A stretch of DNA of 64,000 nucleotides from Actinoplanes nipponensis (GTDB taxonomy: Bacteria; Actinomycetota; Actinomycetes; Mycobacteriales; Micromonosporaceae), in the NCBI RefSeq assembly GCF_016862275.1, contig NZ_BOMQ01000052.1, positions 1 through 64,000 of the forward strand, read 5' to 3'. The notes below the pieces were generated by a model. The model did not search any database. It had not been told where the DNA came from and was given only the letters and a program-made list of their open reading frames with translations. The stretch's first letter is position 1; each line of letters opens with the position of its first letter. The translations under genes and the position numbers were made by a program. Positions 1 through 8,999 of this stretch are shown here, piece after piece.

Positions 1-2
1 CC

Positions 3-953
3 CGCCGGTACGACCGGCTGGCGGCCCAGGTGCGCGCGGCGTTCGCCCGCGAGTACGTGACCAGCTCCGGCCGGGTGCTCGGGGACGCGGCGACCACGTA
101 CGCCCTGGCGTTGCAGTGGTCCCTGCTGCCGGCCGAGGCGCAGCGGCTCCACGCCGGCCGGCGGCTGGCCGACCTGGTCCGGACGGCCGGCTTCCGGATC
201 AGCACCGGCTTCGTCGGCACGCCGCTGATGACCGACGCGCTGACCGACGCGGGCGAGCCCGAGCTGGCGTACCGGCTGCTGCTGCAGACCGGCTGCCCGT
301 CCTGGCTCTACGCGGTGACGATGGGCGCGACCACGGTCTGGGAGCGCTGGGACAGCATGCTGCCCGACGGCAGCATCAACCCCGGCGAGATGACCTCGTT
401 CAACCACTACGCGCTGGGCGCGGTGGCCGACTGGCTGCACCGGCGGGTCGCCGGGCTGGCCGCGGCCGCGCCGGGCTACCGGCGGCTGCTGGTCCGGCCG
501 GTCCCCGGTGCCGCGCTGACCTCCGCGTCGGCCCGGCACCTCACGCCGTACGGCGAGGCCGCCGTCTCGTGGCGGCGGGCGGACGGCCGGCTGCGGCTCA
601 CCGTCACCGTGCCGGTCGGGGCGGAGGCCGAGGTGCACGTGCCCGGGGCGGCGGCGGGGGTCGAGGTGCGTCACGGCACCCACGAGTGGACCGTGCCCGA
701 CCCGTACGCCCACGGCCCGGCGCTGGCCGCCGAGCCCACCATCCGCGAGGTCATGGACCACCCGCCGGCCTGGGACCAGGTCGTCGCGGCGGCCGCGGCG
801 GCCGGGGCCGGCGACGAGGCGCAGGTGGCGCAGCGGCTGCGGCCGTACCTCGACGCCCCGGCGACCGGCCTCGCCGACGCCCTCACCGCCGGCGGCTTCG
901 TCCCCGGCGCCGCCGAGCTGCAGGCGCGGCTCGCCGGCCTGTCCTTCCCGTAG
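3..953 (+). CDS. alpha-L-rhamnosidase (GH78), C-terminal part
   Basis: The reading frame is already open at the left edge, so only the last ~316 codons are present. The visible part has the end of the six-hairpin glycosidase barrel, including the motif GATTVWERWDSM with its conserved glutamate, then NHYALGAVADW and a C-terminal beta-sandwich (residues RLRLTVTVPVG...) typical of GH78. The enzyme releases terminal L-rhamnose from glycans or glycosides. It is followed 29 bp later by a sugar ABC importer, so the two probably act together on a rhamnose-containing substrate. No signal peptide can be judged because the N-terminus is missing. Confidence 0.88.
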   Translation, partial: RRYDRLAAQVRAAFAREYVTSSGRVLGDAATTYALALQWSLLPAEAQRLHAGRRLADLVRTAGFRISTGFVGTPLMTDALTDAGEPELAYRLLLQTGCPSWLYAVTMGATTVWERWDSMLPDGSINPGEMTSFNHYALGAVADWLHRRVAGLAAAAPGYRRLLVRPVPGAALTSASARHLTPYGEAAVSWRRADGRLRLTVTVPVGAEAEVHVPGAAAGVEVRHGTHEWTVPDPYAHGPALAAEPTIREVMDHPPAWDQVVAAAAAAGAGDEAQVAQRLRPYLDAPATGLADALTAGGFVPGAAELQARLAGLSFP

Positions 954-982
954 CCCGCACCCACTCCCCCGGAGGCACCCCG

Positions 983-2293
983 ATGAGATTCCGACCGCTG
1001 ATCCTGCTCGCCGTCACCGGGCTGGCCCTGTCCGCCTGCAGCGCCGGCAGCCTCGGCTCCAGCGACGACGAGGGCGGCGGCAAGGTCGCCCTGTCGTTCC
1101 TGGTGGACAACTCCGAGGACGCCGCGCGGATCGGCGAGCAGCTCGCCCGGGACTTCACCGCCGCCAACCCGGACATCACCGTCAAGGTCGAGACCCGGCC
1201 GCAGGGCGCCGAGGGCGACAACCTGATCAAGACGCGGCTGTCCACCGGCGACATGACCGACGTGTTCCAGTACAACTCCGGGTCGCTGTTCCAGGCCCTC
1301 GCCCCGCAGAAGAACCTGGTGTCGCTCGACGACCAGCCGTGGGTGGGCCACCTGGACGACAACTTCAGGACCACCGTGTCGACCGGCGGCCGGACCTACG
1401 GCGCGCCGTGGGGCGGGTTCATCGCCGGCGCGATCATGTACAACAAGGCGGTCTACGCCAGGCTCGGCCTCCAGGTGCCGAAGACCTGGGCCGCGTTCAT
1501 GGCCAACAACGCCCGGATCAAGGCGGCCGGCATCGCCCCGGTGATCCAGACCTACCAGGACACCTGGACCTCCCAGCTGTTCGTGCTGGGCGACTTCCAC
1601 AACGTCACGGCGGCCGAGCCCGACTTCCCCGCCCGCTACACGAGGAACCAGGCCAGGTACGCCACCTCGCCGGCCGCCCTGAAGGGCTTCCGGCACCTGC
1701 AGGAGGTGCACGACGCCGGCTACCTCAACAAGGACTTCGCGTCGGCCAAGTTCGACGACGGGCTGAAGAAGCTGGCCCGCGGCGAGGGCGCGCACTACCC
1801 GATGCTGTCCTCGGCGGTCAGCACCATCGTGGCCAACTACCCGCAGCAGGCCGGGGACATCGGCCTGTTCGCCATCCCGAGCGACGACGCGGCCCGCAAC
1901 GGCCTGACGGTCTGGTCCCCGGCCGGCGTCTACATCCCCACCTCCACCGCGGGCGCGAAGCTCGACGCGGCCAGGAAGTTCCTCGCCTTCATCGCCAGCC
2001 CGGCCGGGTGCGCCTCGACCGGCACGGCCAGCACGCCGGTCGGCCCGTACGCGGTCAAGGGCTGCCGGCTGCCGGCCGACGTCACCCAGGTGGCCAAGGA
2101 CACCCAGCAGTACCTGGACCGCCCGGGCGGCTCCAGCCTGGCGCTGGAGTTCCTCTCGCCGATCAAGGGCCCGGCCCTGGAGCAGATCACCGTCGAGGTG
2201 GGCTCCGGCATCCGCCCGGCGGCCGACGGGGCGGCGCTCTACGACCAGGACGTGCGCAAGCAGGCCCAGCAGCTCGGGCTCGAGGGCTGGTAG
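983..2293 (+). CDS. sugar ABC transporter substrate-binding lipoprotein
   Basis: This 436-residue protein begins with a lipoprotein signal peptide: positive MRFRPL, a hydrophobic stretch, then the lipobox LSAC with the lipidated cysteine near residue 19. The rest fits the MalE/family 1 solute-binding fold (for example NKAVYARLG and the hinge region ending in a GIRP segment). It captures a sugar outside the membrane and delivers it to the two permeases downstream. The ATG at 983 is preceded by GGAGG at 971-975, which fixes the start. The ligand is not readable, but the rhamnosidase gene just upstream suggests a rhamnose-containing oligosaccharide. No ATPase is encoded here; a shared MsiK-type ATPase is the usual partner in actinomycetes. 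Confidence 0.92.
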   Translation: MRFRPLILLAVTGLALSACSAGSLGSSDDEGGGKVALSFLVDNSEDAARIGEQLARDFTAANPDITVKVETRPQGAEGDNLIKTRLSTGDMTDVFQYNSGSLFQALAPQKNLVSLDDQPWVGHLDDNFRTTVSTGGRTYGAPWGGFIAGAIMYNKAVYARLGLQVPKTWAAFMANNARIKAAGIAPVIQTYQDTWTSQLFVLGDFHNVTAAEPDFPARYTRNQARYATSPAALKGFRHLQEVHDAGYLNKDFASAKFDDGLKKLARGEGAHYPMLSSAVSTIVANYPQQAGDIGLFAIPSDDAARNGLTVWSPAGVYIPTSTAGAKLDAARKFLAFIASPAGCASTGTASTPVGPYAVKGCRLPADVTQVAKDTQQYLDRPGGSSLALEFLSPIKGPALEQITVEVGSGIRPAADGAALYDQDVRKQAQQLGLEGW

Positions 2294-2301
2294 GACCCGC
2301 G

Positions 2302-3228
2302 ATGGCCACGACAACGATGCGCCGGACGCCGGCCGGACGCCGCGCCACGGGCGCCCCGGCGCCGGGGGTCGGGGCGCGCAGCCCGTACCCGTACTGGTTC
2401 TACCTGCCCGCGGCCGTGATCTACGGCCTGCTGTTCATCGTCCCGACCCTGACCGCGTTCTACTTCAGCCTGACCCGCTGGACGATCTTCGACGCGCAGT
2501 TCATCGGCCTGGACAACTACGTCACGTTCTTCCGGGAGCCGGCGCTGGTCTCCGGCCTGACCCACACTCTGGTGTACGCCGTGGTCACCTCGGGCGCCAA
2601 GGTCGTGCTCGGGATGCTGCTGGCGCTGCTGCTCACCTCGCGGATCGTCGGGCGCGGCTACCTGCGCTCGGTGGTGTTCTTCCCGGTGCTGGTCAGCACC
2701 ATCGGCGTCGGCCTGACCTTCACCGTGCTGATGAACCCGGACCAGGGCCTGATCAACGACGCGCTCGCGGTGACCGGCATCGACGGGCCGGCCTGGCTCA
2801 CCGACCCCCGGTACGCGCTGCTGTCGGTCGCCCTGGTCGACGTCTGGAAGGGCGTCGGGCTGGCCACGGTCATCTTCATCGCCGGCATCGTGAGCATCCC
2901 GCGCGAGTACTTCGAGGCCGCGAAGGTCGACGGGGCGGGCGCCTGGGACACCTTCCGGCGGATCGTCCTGCCGCTGTCCCGCCCGGCCACGGTCACGGTG
3001 ATCCTGTTGTCGCTGATCGGCGGCCTGCGGTCGTTCGACCTGATCTGGGCGATGACCCGCGGCGGGCCGGGCTTCACCTCCGACGTCATCGCCTCGGTGA
3101 TCTACAAGCAGTACCAGGCCGGCTTCTACGGCCTGTCCACCGCGGGCAACGTCGTGCTGTTCCTGGTCGTGACGGCGATCGTGGTCCCGCTGTCGCGGCT
3201 GCTCAACCGCAAGGAGGTCGACCTGTGA
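2302..3228 (+). CDS. carbohydrate ABC transporter permease, MalF type
   Basis: This 308-residue protein has six predicted membrane segments, starting with the hydrophobic run after YPYWFYLP near residue 30. The cytoplasmic EAA loop that contacts the ATPase reads EYFEAAKVDGAGAWDTFRRI. It is the first permease of the importer. The ATG lies 8 bp after the stop of the binding protein gene, and the stop overlaps the GTG of the next permease gene, so the three genes form one operon. The first ~30 residues are basic and Ala/Pro-rich and would be cytoplasmic. Confidence 0.92.
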   Translation: MATTTMRRTPAGRRATGAPAPGVGARSPYPYWFYLPAAVIYGLLFIVPTLTAFYFSLTRWTIFDAQFIGLDNYVTFFREPALVSGLTHTLVYAVVTSGAKVVLGMLLALLLTSRIVGRGYLRSVVFFPVLVSTIGVGLTFTVLMNPDQGLINDALAVTGIDGPAWLTDPRYALLSVALVDVWKGVGLATVIFIAGIVSIPREYFEAAKVDGAGAWDTFRRIVLPLSRPATVTVILLSLIGGLRSFDLIWAMTRGGPGFTSDVIASVIYKQYQAGFYGLSTAGNVVLFLVVTAIVVPLSRLLNRKEVDL

Positions 3229-4082
3229 GTGCCGTCCCCGCCCCCGGACCACGCCGCAAGCCGCGGCCGAACTACCTGCTCAGCGCGGTCGCGTTCCTGG
3301 CGTCGCTGGTCGTGTTCGTGGTGCCGTTCGTCTTCGTCGCGCTGACCGCGGTGAAGGACCGCCGGCAGGCGGCCGACCTGGACTTCTCCTGGCCACACCG
3401 GTTCCGGCTGGTGCAGAACTTCGTCGAGGTGATCCGGGCCCGCGACTACCTGCTGATCATCGCCTACATCAACAGCACCGTCCTGACGGTGGCCAGCGTG
3501 ACCCTCATGACCGTACTCGCGGCCATGGTCGCCTACGTGCTGCAGCGCCGGCGCGGCCGGTGGAACGGCCTGGTCGACTTCCTGGTGCTGGCCGGGCTGA
3601 TCATCCCGCCGGCGGTGGTGCCGACCATCTGGGTGCTGCAACGGCTCGGCCTGTTCCGCAGGATGCCCGGGCTGATCCTGGTCGAGGTGGCCTTCGGGCT
3701 GGCCTTCTGCGTGCTGCTGTTCCGGGCGTTCATCGCCACCATCCCGCGGGAGCTGGACGAGGCCGCGGTCCTCGACGGCGCCGGCCCGGCCCGGCTGTTC
3801 TTCCGGGTCATTCTGCCCCTGCTGCGCCCGGTCATCGTCACGGTGGTGCTGGTGCAGTCGGTGTTCGTCTACAACGACTTCGTCAACCCGCTGTACTTCC
3901 TGCCGGGCGAGCAGAACGCGACCGTGCAGCTGACCCTCTACAACTTCAACAGCCAGTTCAGCACCCAGTACAACCTGCTGTTCATGGACATCCTGCTGAT
4001 CACGATCCCGCCGCTGATCATGTTCCTGGCGTTCAACCGCCAGATCGTGGCCGGCATGACGGCGGGGGCGGTCAAGGGCTGA
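3225..4082 (+). CDS. carbohydrate ABC transporter permease, MalG type
   Basis: This 285-residue protein is the second permease, with six membrane segments and an EAA loop (ELDEAAVLDGAGPARLFFRV). The GTG start overlaps the preceding TGA by 4 bp, with AAGGAGG at 3211-3217 as the ribosome binding site. It completes the rhamnosidase, binding-protein, permease, permease operon. The gene ends 118 bp before the aldehyde dehydrogenase, which has its own promoter-like sequence, so the sugar operon probably ends here. Confidence 0.92.
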   Translation: MSAVPAPGPRRKPRPNYLLSAVAFLASLVVFVVPFVFVALTAVKDRRQAADLDFSWPHRFRLVQNFVEVIRARDYLLIIAYINSTVLTVASVTLMTVLAAMVAYVLQRRRGRWNGLVDFLVLAGLIIPPAVVPTIWVLQRLGLFRRMPGLILVEVAFGLAFCVLLFRAFIATIPRELDEAAVLDGAGPARLFFRVILPLLRPVIVTVVLVQSVFVYNDFVNPLYFLPGEQNATVQLTLYNFNSQFSTQYNLLFMDILLITIPPLIMFLAFNRQIVAGMTAGAVKG

Positions 4083-4109
4083 CCGGGCCGCTCGCGGCGG
4101 CGCCCCCGG

Positions 4110-4180
4110 TTGACCACCACCACCGGCCGGATTAACGTTTCCCCCACGGTTCGGTCCGAACAGCTGTTCGCATGCCGAAC
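4110..4180 (+). promoter_or_regulatory. promoter and nested palindromic operators of the aldehyde dehydrogenase gene
   Basis: A near-consensus promoter is visible: TTGACC at 4110-4115, a 17-nt spacer, and TAACGT at 4133-4138. Just downstream are overlapping inverted repeats: GTTCGG-T-CCGAAC (4149-4161), CGAACAGCTGTTCG (4157-4170, perfect), and GTTCG-N5-CGAAC (4166-4180). Their position at and after the expected transcription start suggests a repressor blocks RNA polymerase. The IclR-family regulator at 15732 is a candidate, since PcaR-type operators also begin GTTCG, but this is inference. Confidence 0.55.
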
Positions 4181-4200
4181 ACACCCCGGGAGGTGGCCCC

Positions 4201-5661
4201 GTGACCGAGAACCGAAGCCTGCTCATCGGCGGCGAGGAGGTGGCCGCCGCGGACGGGCGCACCACCGAGGACCTCAACCCGCACACCGGCGACGTCGTGG
4301 CCACCGTCGCGGCGGCCTCGCCGGCCGACGTCACCCGGGCCGTCGACGCGGCCGACGCCGCCTTCGCCGGCTGGTCGACCACCGCGCCCACCGAGCGCCG
4401 GCGGATCCTCACCCGGGCCGGCGACCTGCTGGAGGAGCGCGCCACCGAGGCCGCCGCGCTGATGGCCCGGGAGACCGGCGGCACGCTCGGCTGGTCGCTG
4501 TTCAACGTCGGGCTGGCCGCGAACATGTTCCGCGAGGCCGGCGCCCTGACCACACTGCCGGTCGGCGAGGTGCTGGCCGGCGCCGACCCCACCGCGCTGT
4601 CGCTGGCCATCCGCCAGCCGGCCGGGGTGGTCGCCGCGTTCGCGCCGTGGAACGCCCCGCTGATCCTCGGCGCGCGGGCCGTCGCCGCGCCGCTGGCCGT
4701 CGGCAACACCGTGGTGGTCAAGGCCAGCGAGGACGCGCCGCTGGCCTGCGCGCTGTTCCTGGCCGACGTGCTGCGCGCGGCCGGGCTGCCACCCGGCGCG
4801 CTCAACGTGCTCACCAACGACCGGGCCGACGCGGCCGTGGTGGCCGAGACGCTGATCGGCGACCGCCGGGTGCGCCGGGTCAACTTCACCGGCTCCACCG
4901 GCGTCGGCCGGCGCATCGGCGAGCTGGCCGCCCGCCACCTCACCCCGGCGGTGCTCGAGCTGGGCGGGAAGAACTCGGTGCTGGTGCTCGACGACGCCGA
5001 CCTGGAGTACGCGGTGAACGCGGTGGCCTTCGGCGCGTACCTGAACTCCGGGCAGATCTGCATGTCCGCGGACCGGGTGATCGTGCACCGGACGCTGGCC
5101 GACGAGTTCTCCGCCCGGCTCGCCGAGAAGGCCAAGGGCCTGCCCGCCGGCGACCCCACCGACCCGCACACCGTGATCGGGCCGCTGATCAACGCGCGCG
5201 CGGCCGAGCGGGTGGCCGGCCTGGTCGACCGGGCGGTGGCCGGCGGCGCCCGGGTGCTCACCGGCGGCGGCCCGCCGGACGGCGCGCACTACCCGGCCAC
5301 GGTCCTGGCCGGCGTGACGCCGGACATGGCCGTCCACACCGAGGAGATCTTCGGCCCGGTGGCGACCGTGCTCTCCGTGGCCGACGAGGAGCAGGCCATC
5401 GCGGTGGCCAACGACAGCCCGTACGGGCTCACCGCCGGGGTGCTGACCCGCGACGTGAACCGCGGCTTCGCCGTCGCGCGGCGGCTGCGCACCGGCATCG
5501 CCCACGTCAACGACCAGTCCGTGGACGACGACCCGACCGCCCCGTTCGGCGGCGTCGGCGACTCGGGCTACGGCCGGTTCGGCGGCCGGGCCGGGGCCGA
5601 GGCGTTCACCGATCTGCGCTGGATAACTCTCCAGCAGCGCCCGAAGCAGTACCCGTTCTAG
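4201..5661 (+). CDS. aldehyde dehydrogenase, vanillin/salicylaldehyde type
   Basis: This 486-residue enzyme oxidises an aldehyde to its acid with NAD(P)+. Catalytic residues are clear: Asn151 in FAPWNAP, Glu253 in LELGGKN, and Cys287 in SGQICMS. The GQICMS context is typical of aromatic aldehyde dehydrogenases such as vanillin and salicylaldehyde dehydrogenases, and the neighbouring pob/pca genes fit that role, with 4-hydroxybenzaldehyde or vanillin as possible substrates. Lactaldehyde from rhamnose breakdown is an alternative because of the sugar operon upstream. The GTG start follows GGGAGGTGG. The 3' end overlaps the convergent ATPase gene by 56 bp. Confidence 0.9.
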   Translation: MTENRSLLIGGEEVAAADGRTTEDLNPHTGDVVATVAAASPADVTRAVDAADAAFAGWSTTAPTERRRILTRAGDLLEERATEAAALMARETGGTLGWSLFNVGLAANMFREAGALTTLPVGEVLAGADPTALSLAIRQPAGVVAAFAPWNAPLILGARAVAAPLAVGNTVVVKASEDAPLACALFLADVLRAAGLPPGALNVLTNDRADAAVVAETLIGDRRVRRVNFTGSTGVGRRIGELAARHLTPAVLELGGKNSVLVLDDADLEYAVNAVAFGAYLNSGQICMSADRVIVHRTLADEFSARLAEKAKGLPAGDPTDPHTVIGPLINARAAERVAGLVDRAVAGGARVLTGGGPPDGAHYPATVLAGVTPDMAVHTEEIFGPVATVLSVADEEQAIAVANDSPYGLTAGVLTRDVNRGFAVARRLRTGIAHVNDQSVDDDPTAPFGGVGDSGYGRFGGRAGAEAFTDLRWITLQQRPKQYPF

Positions 5662-6403
5662 CCTTCGCCGCCTGGATCTGGGCGTAGACGCGGGTACGCA
5701 GGGCGGCGAAGCGCGGGTCGGCCCGGGTGTGCAGCTGGTCGCGCTCGGCCGGCAGGTCGACGGCCAGCTCGTCCTGCACGACCGTCGGGGACGCCGAGAG
5801 CATCAGCACCCGCTGGCCGAGGTAGACGGCCTCGTCGATGTCGTGCGTGACGAACAGGATCGTCACACCGAGCCGCTGCCACAGCGACCGGACCAGATCC
5901 TCCAGGTCGGCCCGGGTCTGCGCGTCGACCGCGGCGAACGGCTCGTCCATGAGCAGGATCGACGGCTCGTACGCCACGGCCCGGGCGATCGCCACCCGCT
6001 GCTGCATGCCCCCGGACAGCTGCCACGGGTACGCGGACTCCGTGCCGTCCAGCCCGACCGCGGTCAGCGCCTCGGCGACCAGCTCCCGGCGGCGTGCCCT
6101 GGCGACCTTCTTCTGCCGCAGCGGGAGGTCGACGTTGTCGCGGACCGTCAGCCACGGGAACAGGCTGCGGCCGTACTCCTGGAAGACGATCGCGAGGCCG
6201 CTCTTGTCGCCCACGGTGACCTCGCCGGAGGTCGGTTCGAGCAGACCCGCGATGCAGCGCAGCAGCGTGGTCTTGCCGCAGCCGGACGGCCCGACCAGGC
6301 AGACCAGCTCGCCCTCGGCCACGGTGAAGGTGAGGTCGCGCAGCGCCTCCACCTCGCGGCGGCCGGACCGGTAGACCTTGCGCAGGCCCTTGACCTCGAG
6401 CAT
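5606..6403 (-). CDS. ABC transporter ATP-binding protein, SsuB/TauB type
   Basis: This 265-residue ATPase has Walker A GPSGCGKTT, the signature LSGGMQQR, and Walker B ILLMDEPFAAVD. It energises the importer whose two permeases and binding protein lie upstream on the same strand. The family handles nitrate, sulfonate, taurine or aromatic acids. Position beside pobA and the divergent layout suggest uptake of an aromatic acid such as 4-hydroxybenzoate, which is inference. The last 56 bp overlap the convergent aldehyde dehydrogenase gene. Confidence 0.93.
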   Translation of the reverse strand: MLEVKGLRKVYRSGRREVEALRDLTFTVAEGELVCLVGPSGCGKTTLLRCIAGLLEPTSGEVTVGDKSGLAIVFQEYGRSLFPWLTVRDNVDLPLRQKKVARARRRELVAEALTAVGLDGTESAYPWQLSGGMQQRVAIARAVAYEPSILLMDEPFAAVDAQTRADLEDLVRSLWQRLGVTILFVTHDIDEAVYLGQRVLMLSASPTVVQDELAVDLPAERDQLHTRADPRFAALRTRVYAQIQAAKARTGTASGAAGELSSADR

Positions 6404-6415
6404 CGTCGTGCCTCC

Positions 6416-7192
6416 CTAGGAACGCCGCTGGGCGTCGCGCAGACCGTGGTACCAGGCCAGCGCGAAGTGCTCGGCCAGCCGGAACAGCTCGGACAGCCCG
6501 AAGCCCAGCAGCCCGAGCAGGATGATGCCGCTCCACATCTCCGGGATGGCGAAGCTGCGCTGGAACTGCACGATGGTGAAGCCCAGGCCGTTGCTGGCGG
6601 CGAACATCTCGCTGATCACCATGAGGATGATCGCGATGGACAGGGCCTGCCGCAGCCCGGCCACGATCCGCGGGGACGCCGCCGGCAGCAGCAGGTGGCG
6701 CAGCCGGGCCACGCCGGTGATGCCGTACGCGCGGGTGGTGTCGGACAGCACGCTGTCGGTGGACCGCACGCCCTCGACGGTGTTGAGCAGCACCGGCCAC
6801 ACGCAGCCGGAGACGATGACGATGACCTTCATGCCGTTGCCGATGCCGGCGAACAGCATGATGACCGGGACCAGCACCGGCGGCGGCACCGCCCGGAAGA
6901 ACTCCAGCACCGGCTCGGCCGCCGCGCGCAGCCGCGGGCTCGCGCCGATCGCCACGCCCGCCGCGATGCCGATCAGCCCGGCCAGCAGGTAGCCCGCGCC
7001 GAGGCGGGCCAGGCTGGGCAGCACGTCGGCGCGCAGCCGCTCGGGGGTCCAGGTGTCGGCGAAGGCGGCCAGGATCTGCCGCAGCGGGGGCGCGTAGAAG
7101 TTCTCGCTGTTCGCGCTGGCGGCGTACCAGGTCACGATCAGCGCCGCGGGCAGCCCCACGATCAGCAGCAGTCTCCGGAGCACGCCGGTCAT
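6416..7192 (-). CDS. ABC transporter permease, SsuC/TauC type
   Basis: This 258-residue membrane protein has about six transmembrane segments and a BPD_transp_1 core (RLRHLLLPAASPRIVAGLRQ as the ATPase-contacting loop). The ATG overlaps the stop of the preceding permease gene (ATGA), and 12 bp separate its stop from the ATPase start, so the four genes form one operon. It pairs with the second permease to make a heterodimeric channel. Confidence 0.91.
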   Translation of the reverse strand: MTGVLRRLLLIVGLPAALIVTWYAASANSENFYAPPLRQILAAFADTWTPERLRADVLPSLARLGAGYLLAGLIGIAAGVAIGASPRLRAAAEPVLEFFRAVPPPVLVPVIMLFAGIGNGMKVIVIVSGCVWPVLLNTVEGVRSTDSVLSDTTRAYGITGVARLRHLLLPAASPRIVAGLRQALSIAIILMVISEMFAASNGLGFTIVQFQRSFAIPEMWSGIILLGLLGFGLSELFRLAEHFALAWYHGLRDAQRRS

Positions 7193-7995
7193 GCCGCGAC
7201 CTCCCCGCGCACCGACTGGTGCCAGGCCAGGAAGTGGCGCTCGGCGCGGCGGGCGGCCAGGTTGATGGCCACGCCGATCAGGCCGGTGACCACGATGAGG
7301 GCGTACATGGTGGGGATGGCGCCGGAGGTCTGCGCGACCGCGATGACCGCGCCGAGGCCGGGGGCGCCGATCACCAGTTCGGCGGTGACGGCCAGCACCA
7401 GGGCCACCGAGGCGGCGAGGCGCACGCCGGTGAACACGTACGGCAGGGCCGTGGGCCAGAGCACGTACCGGATCCGGGCCGCGGCGGTGAACCGGAAGCT
7501 GCGGGCGGTCTCCTCGGCCACCGGGTCGACGTCGGCCACGCCGTACAGCACCTGGACGAGCACCTGCCAGAAGGCCGCGTAGACCACCAGCAGCAGGGTC
7601 GAGCCGAGGTCCGAGCCGTACAGCAGCACGGCGAGGGGGATCAGCGCGACCGACGGGATCGGGCGGAGGAACTCGACCGTCGAGGCGGTGACCGCGCGCA
7701 GCACCGGCACCGCGCCGATCAGCACGCCCACGGCCACCCCGGCCGCCACCGCGACGGCCAGGCCGATCGCCCAGGCCGTCAGGGTGTCGCCGACGGCCAC
7801 CCAGAACGCGGCGGTGGCCGCCTCGTCGGCCAGGGCGGCCAGGATCCGGCTGGTCGGCGGCAGGGAGCGGTCGGACACGATCCCGGCGCGGGGCAGCAGC
7901 TCGACCAGCACGAGCAGCCCGGCCAGGCCGGACAGGCCGAGCAGGGCCCGGCCCGCCGGCCGGACGCGCGCCACCCCGGCGCCGGCCGCGGTCAT
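7189..7995 (-). CDS. ABC transporter permease, SsuC/TauC type
   Basis: This 268-residue protein is a second SsuC-like permease, with segments such as LLGLSGLAGLLVLVELLP near the N-terminus and a contact loop RIRYVLWPTALPYVFTGVRL. The frame is open further upstream but that part is a shadow of the binding-protein gene. The ATG at 7995 overlaps that gene's TGA by 4 bp and gives the expected family length. Two unequal permeases in one operon suggest a heterodimer. Confidence 0.9.
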   Translation of the reverse strand: MTAAGAGVARVRPAGRALLGLSGLAGLLVLVELLPRAGIVSDRSLPPTSRILAALADEAATAAFWVAVGDTLTAWAIGLAVAVAAGVAVGVLIGAVPVLRAVTASTVEFLRPIPSVALIPLAVLLYGSDLGSTLLLVVYAAFWQVLVQVLYGVADVDPVAEETARSFRFTAAARIRYVLWPTALPYVFTGVRLAASVALVLAVTAELVIGAPGLGAVIAVAQTSGAIPTMYALIVVTGLIGVAINLAARRAERHFLAWHQSVRGEVAA

Positions 7996-8954
7996 GGCAG
8001 GATCTTGTCCAGGTCGGGGGTGGCGCCGCCGAAGATGCCGTCCTGCGCGCCGAGCTTGCTCAGCGTCTCGACCGACGGCTTGTTGATCTCGACCGGCCAC
8101 TTCGGCAGGGTCAGGCTCGCGCGCACCTTGGGATCGATCTTGGTGTACGAGCCGAGGATCTCCCGGACCTCCTCGGGGTGCGCCGAGGCGTAGGCCAACG
8201 ACTCGTTCATCGCCTCGGTGAACCGCTTGACCAGGTCGGGCTTGTCCGCGATGAGCTTGGTGGAGGCGAAGTAGGCGGCCACGGTGAGGTTCGGCGCCGC
8301 GTCGACGTAGTTCCAGGCGACCACCCGGCCGCCGGCGGCGGTCACGGCCGACAGCGACGGCTCGACCACCCAGGCGGCGTCGACCTGGCCGGCCTCGACG
8401 GCGGCCGGCATGTTCGGGAACGGCATCTCGACGAAGCTGATCGTGGACGGGTCGCCACCCGCCTTGCGGACCGACTCCCGCACGGTGGTGTCGCCGATGT
8501 TCTTCAGCGTGTTCACCGCGATCTTCTTGCCGGCCAGGTCGGCGGCCTTGGTGATCGGGCTGTCCTTCCGGACGACGACGCCGCCGAAGTCCTTGCCGGC
8601 CTCGCCGGTCGAGGCGACGCCGTTGCTCACCATCTTGACCGGCACGTTCTTGGTCTGGGCGAGGAGCAGGGAGGTGATGTTGCTGAAGCCGAACTGGAAC
8701 TGGCCGCTGACCACGCCGGGCACGATCGCCGCGCCGCCCTGGCCGCTCTCCATGGTCAGCTCGATCTTGCGGTTGCCGAAGAATCCCTGTTTCTGGCCCA
8801 GGTAGATGGGCGCGACGTCGACGATGGGGATGACCCCGACCTTGACCTGGTCGACCCCGCCGGCCGGGGCGGCCCCGGTGTCTTCGGACGACCCGCACCC
8901 GGCCCCGGCTCCGACGAGGGCGAGCACGGTCATCCCCGTGATGAACCGGCGCAT
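7992..8954 (-). CDS. ABC transporter substrate-binding lipoprotein, NMT1/SsuA type
   Basis: This 320-residue protein has a lipoprotein signal peptide (MRRFITGM..., cysteine in AGAGC near residue 20) and a periplasmic-binding-protein type II fold of the NMT1/SsuA group (IVDVAPIYLGQKQGFF, then GQFQFGFSNITSLL). The frame extends to 9077, but the ATG at 8954 has an AGGAGGT ribosome site 8 bp before it and gives a proper signal peptide. It is the first gene of a four-gene import operon transcribed away from pobA. Aromatic acid binding is inferred from context only. Confidence 0.91.
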   Translation of the reverse strand: MRRFITGMTVLALVGAGAGCGSSEDTGAAPAGGVDQVKVGVIPIVDVAPIYLGQKQGFFGNRKIELTMESGQGGAAIVPGVVSGQFQFGFSNITSLLLAQTKNVPVKMVSNGVASTGEAGKDFGGVVVRKDSPITKAADLAGKKIAVNTLKNIGDTTVRESVRKAGGDPSTISFVEMPFPNMPAAVEAGQVDAAWVVEPSLSAVTAAGGRVVAWNYVDAAPNLTVAAYFASTKLIADKPDLVKRFTEAMNESLAYASAHPEEVREILGSYTKIDPKVRASLTLPKWPVEINKPSVETLSKLGAQDGIFGGATPDLDKILP

Positions 8955-8999
8955 TACCGAACCTCCTGGAATCTGGTGTTGTGCGCTCTCCGCACGTAA

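Noticed and set aside
5606-5661. Possible misannotation because the aldehyde dehydrogenase and ATPase genes overlap by 56 bp
   Set aside because: Both ends look real: each frame has a proper stop and the overlap falls in the variable C-termini of both proteins.
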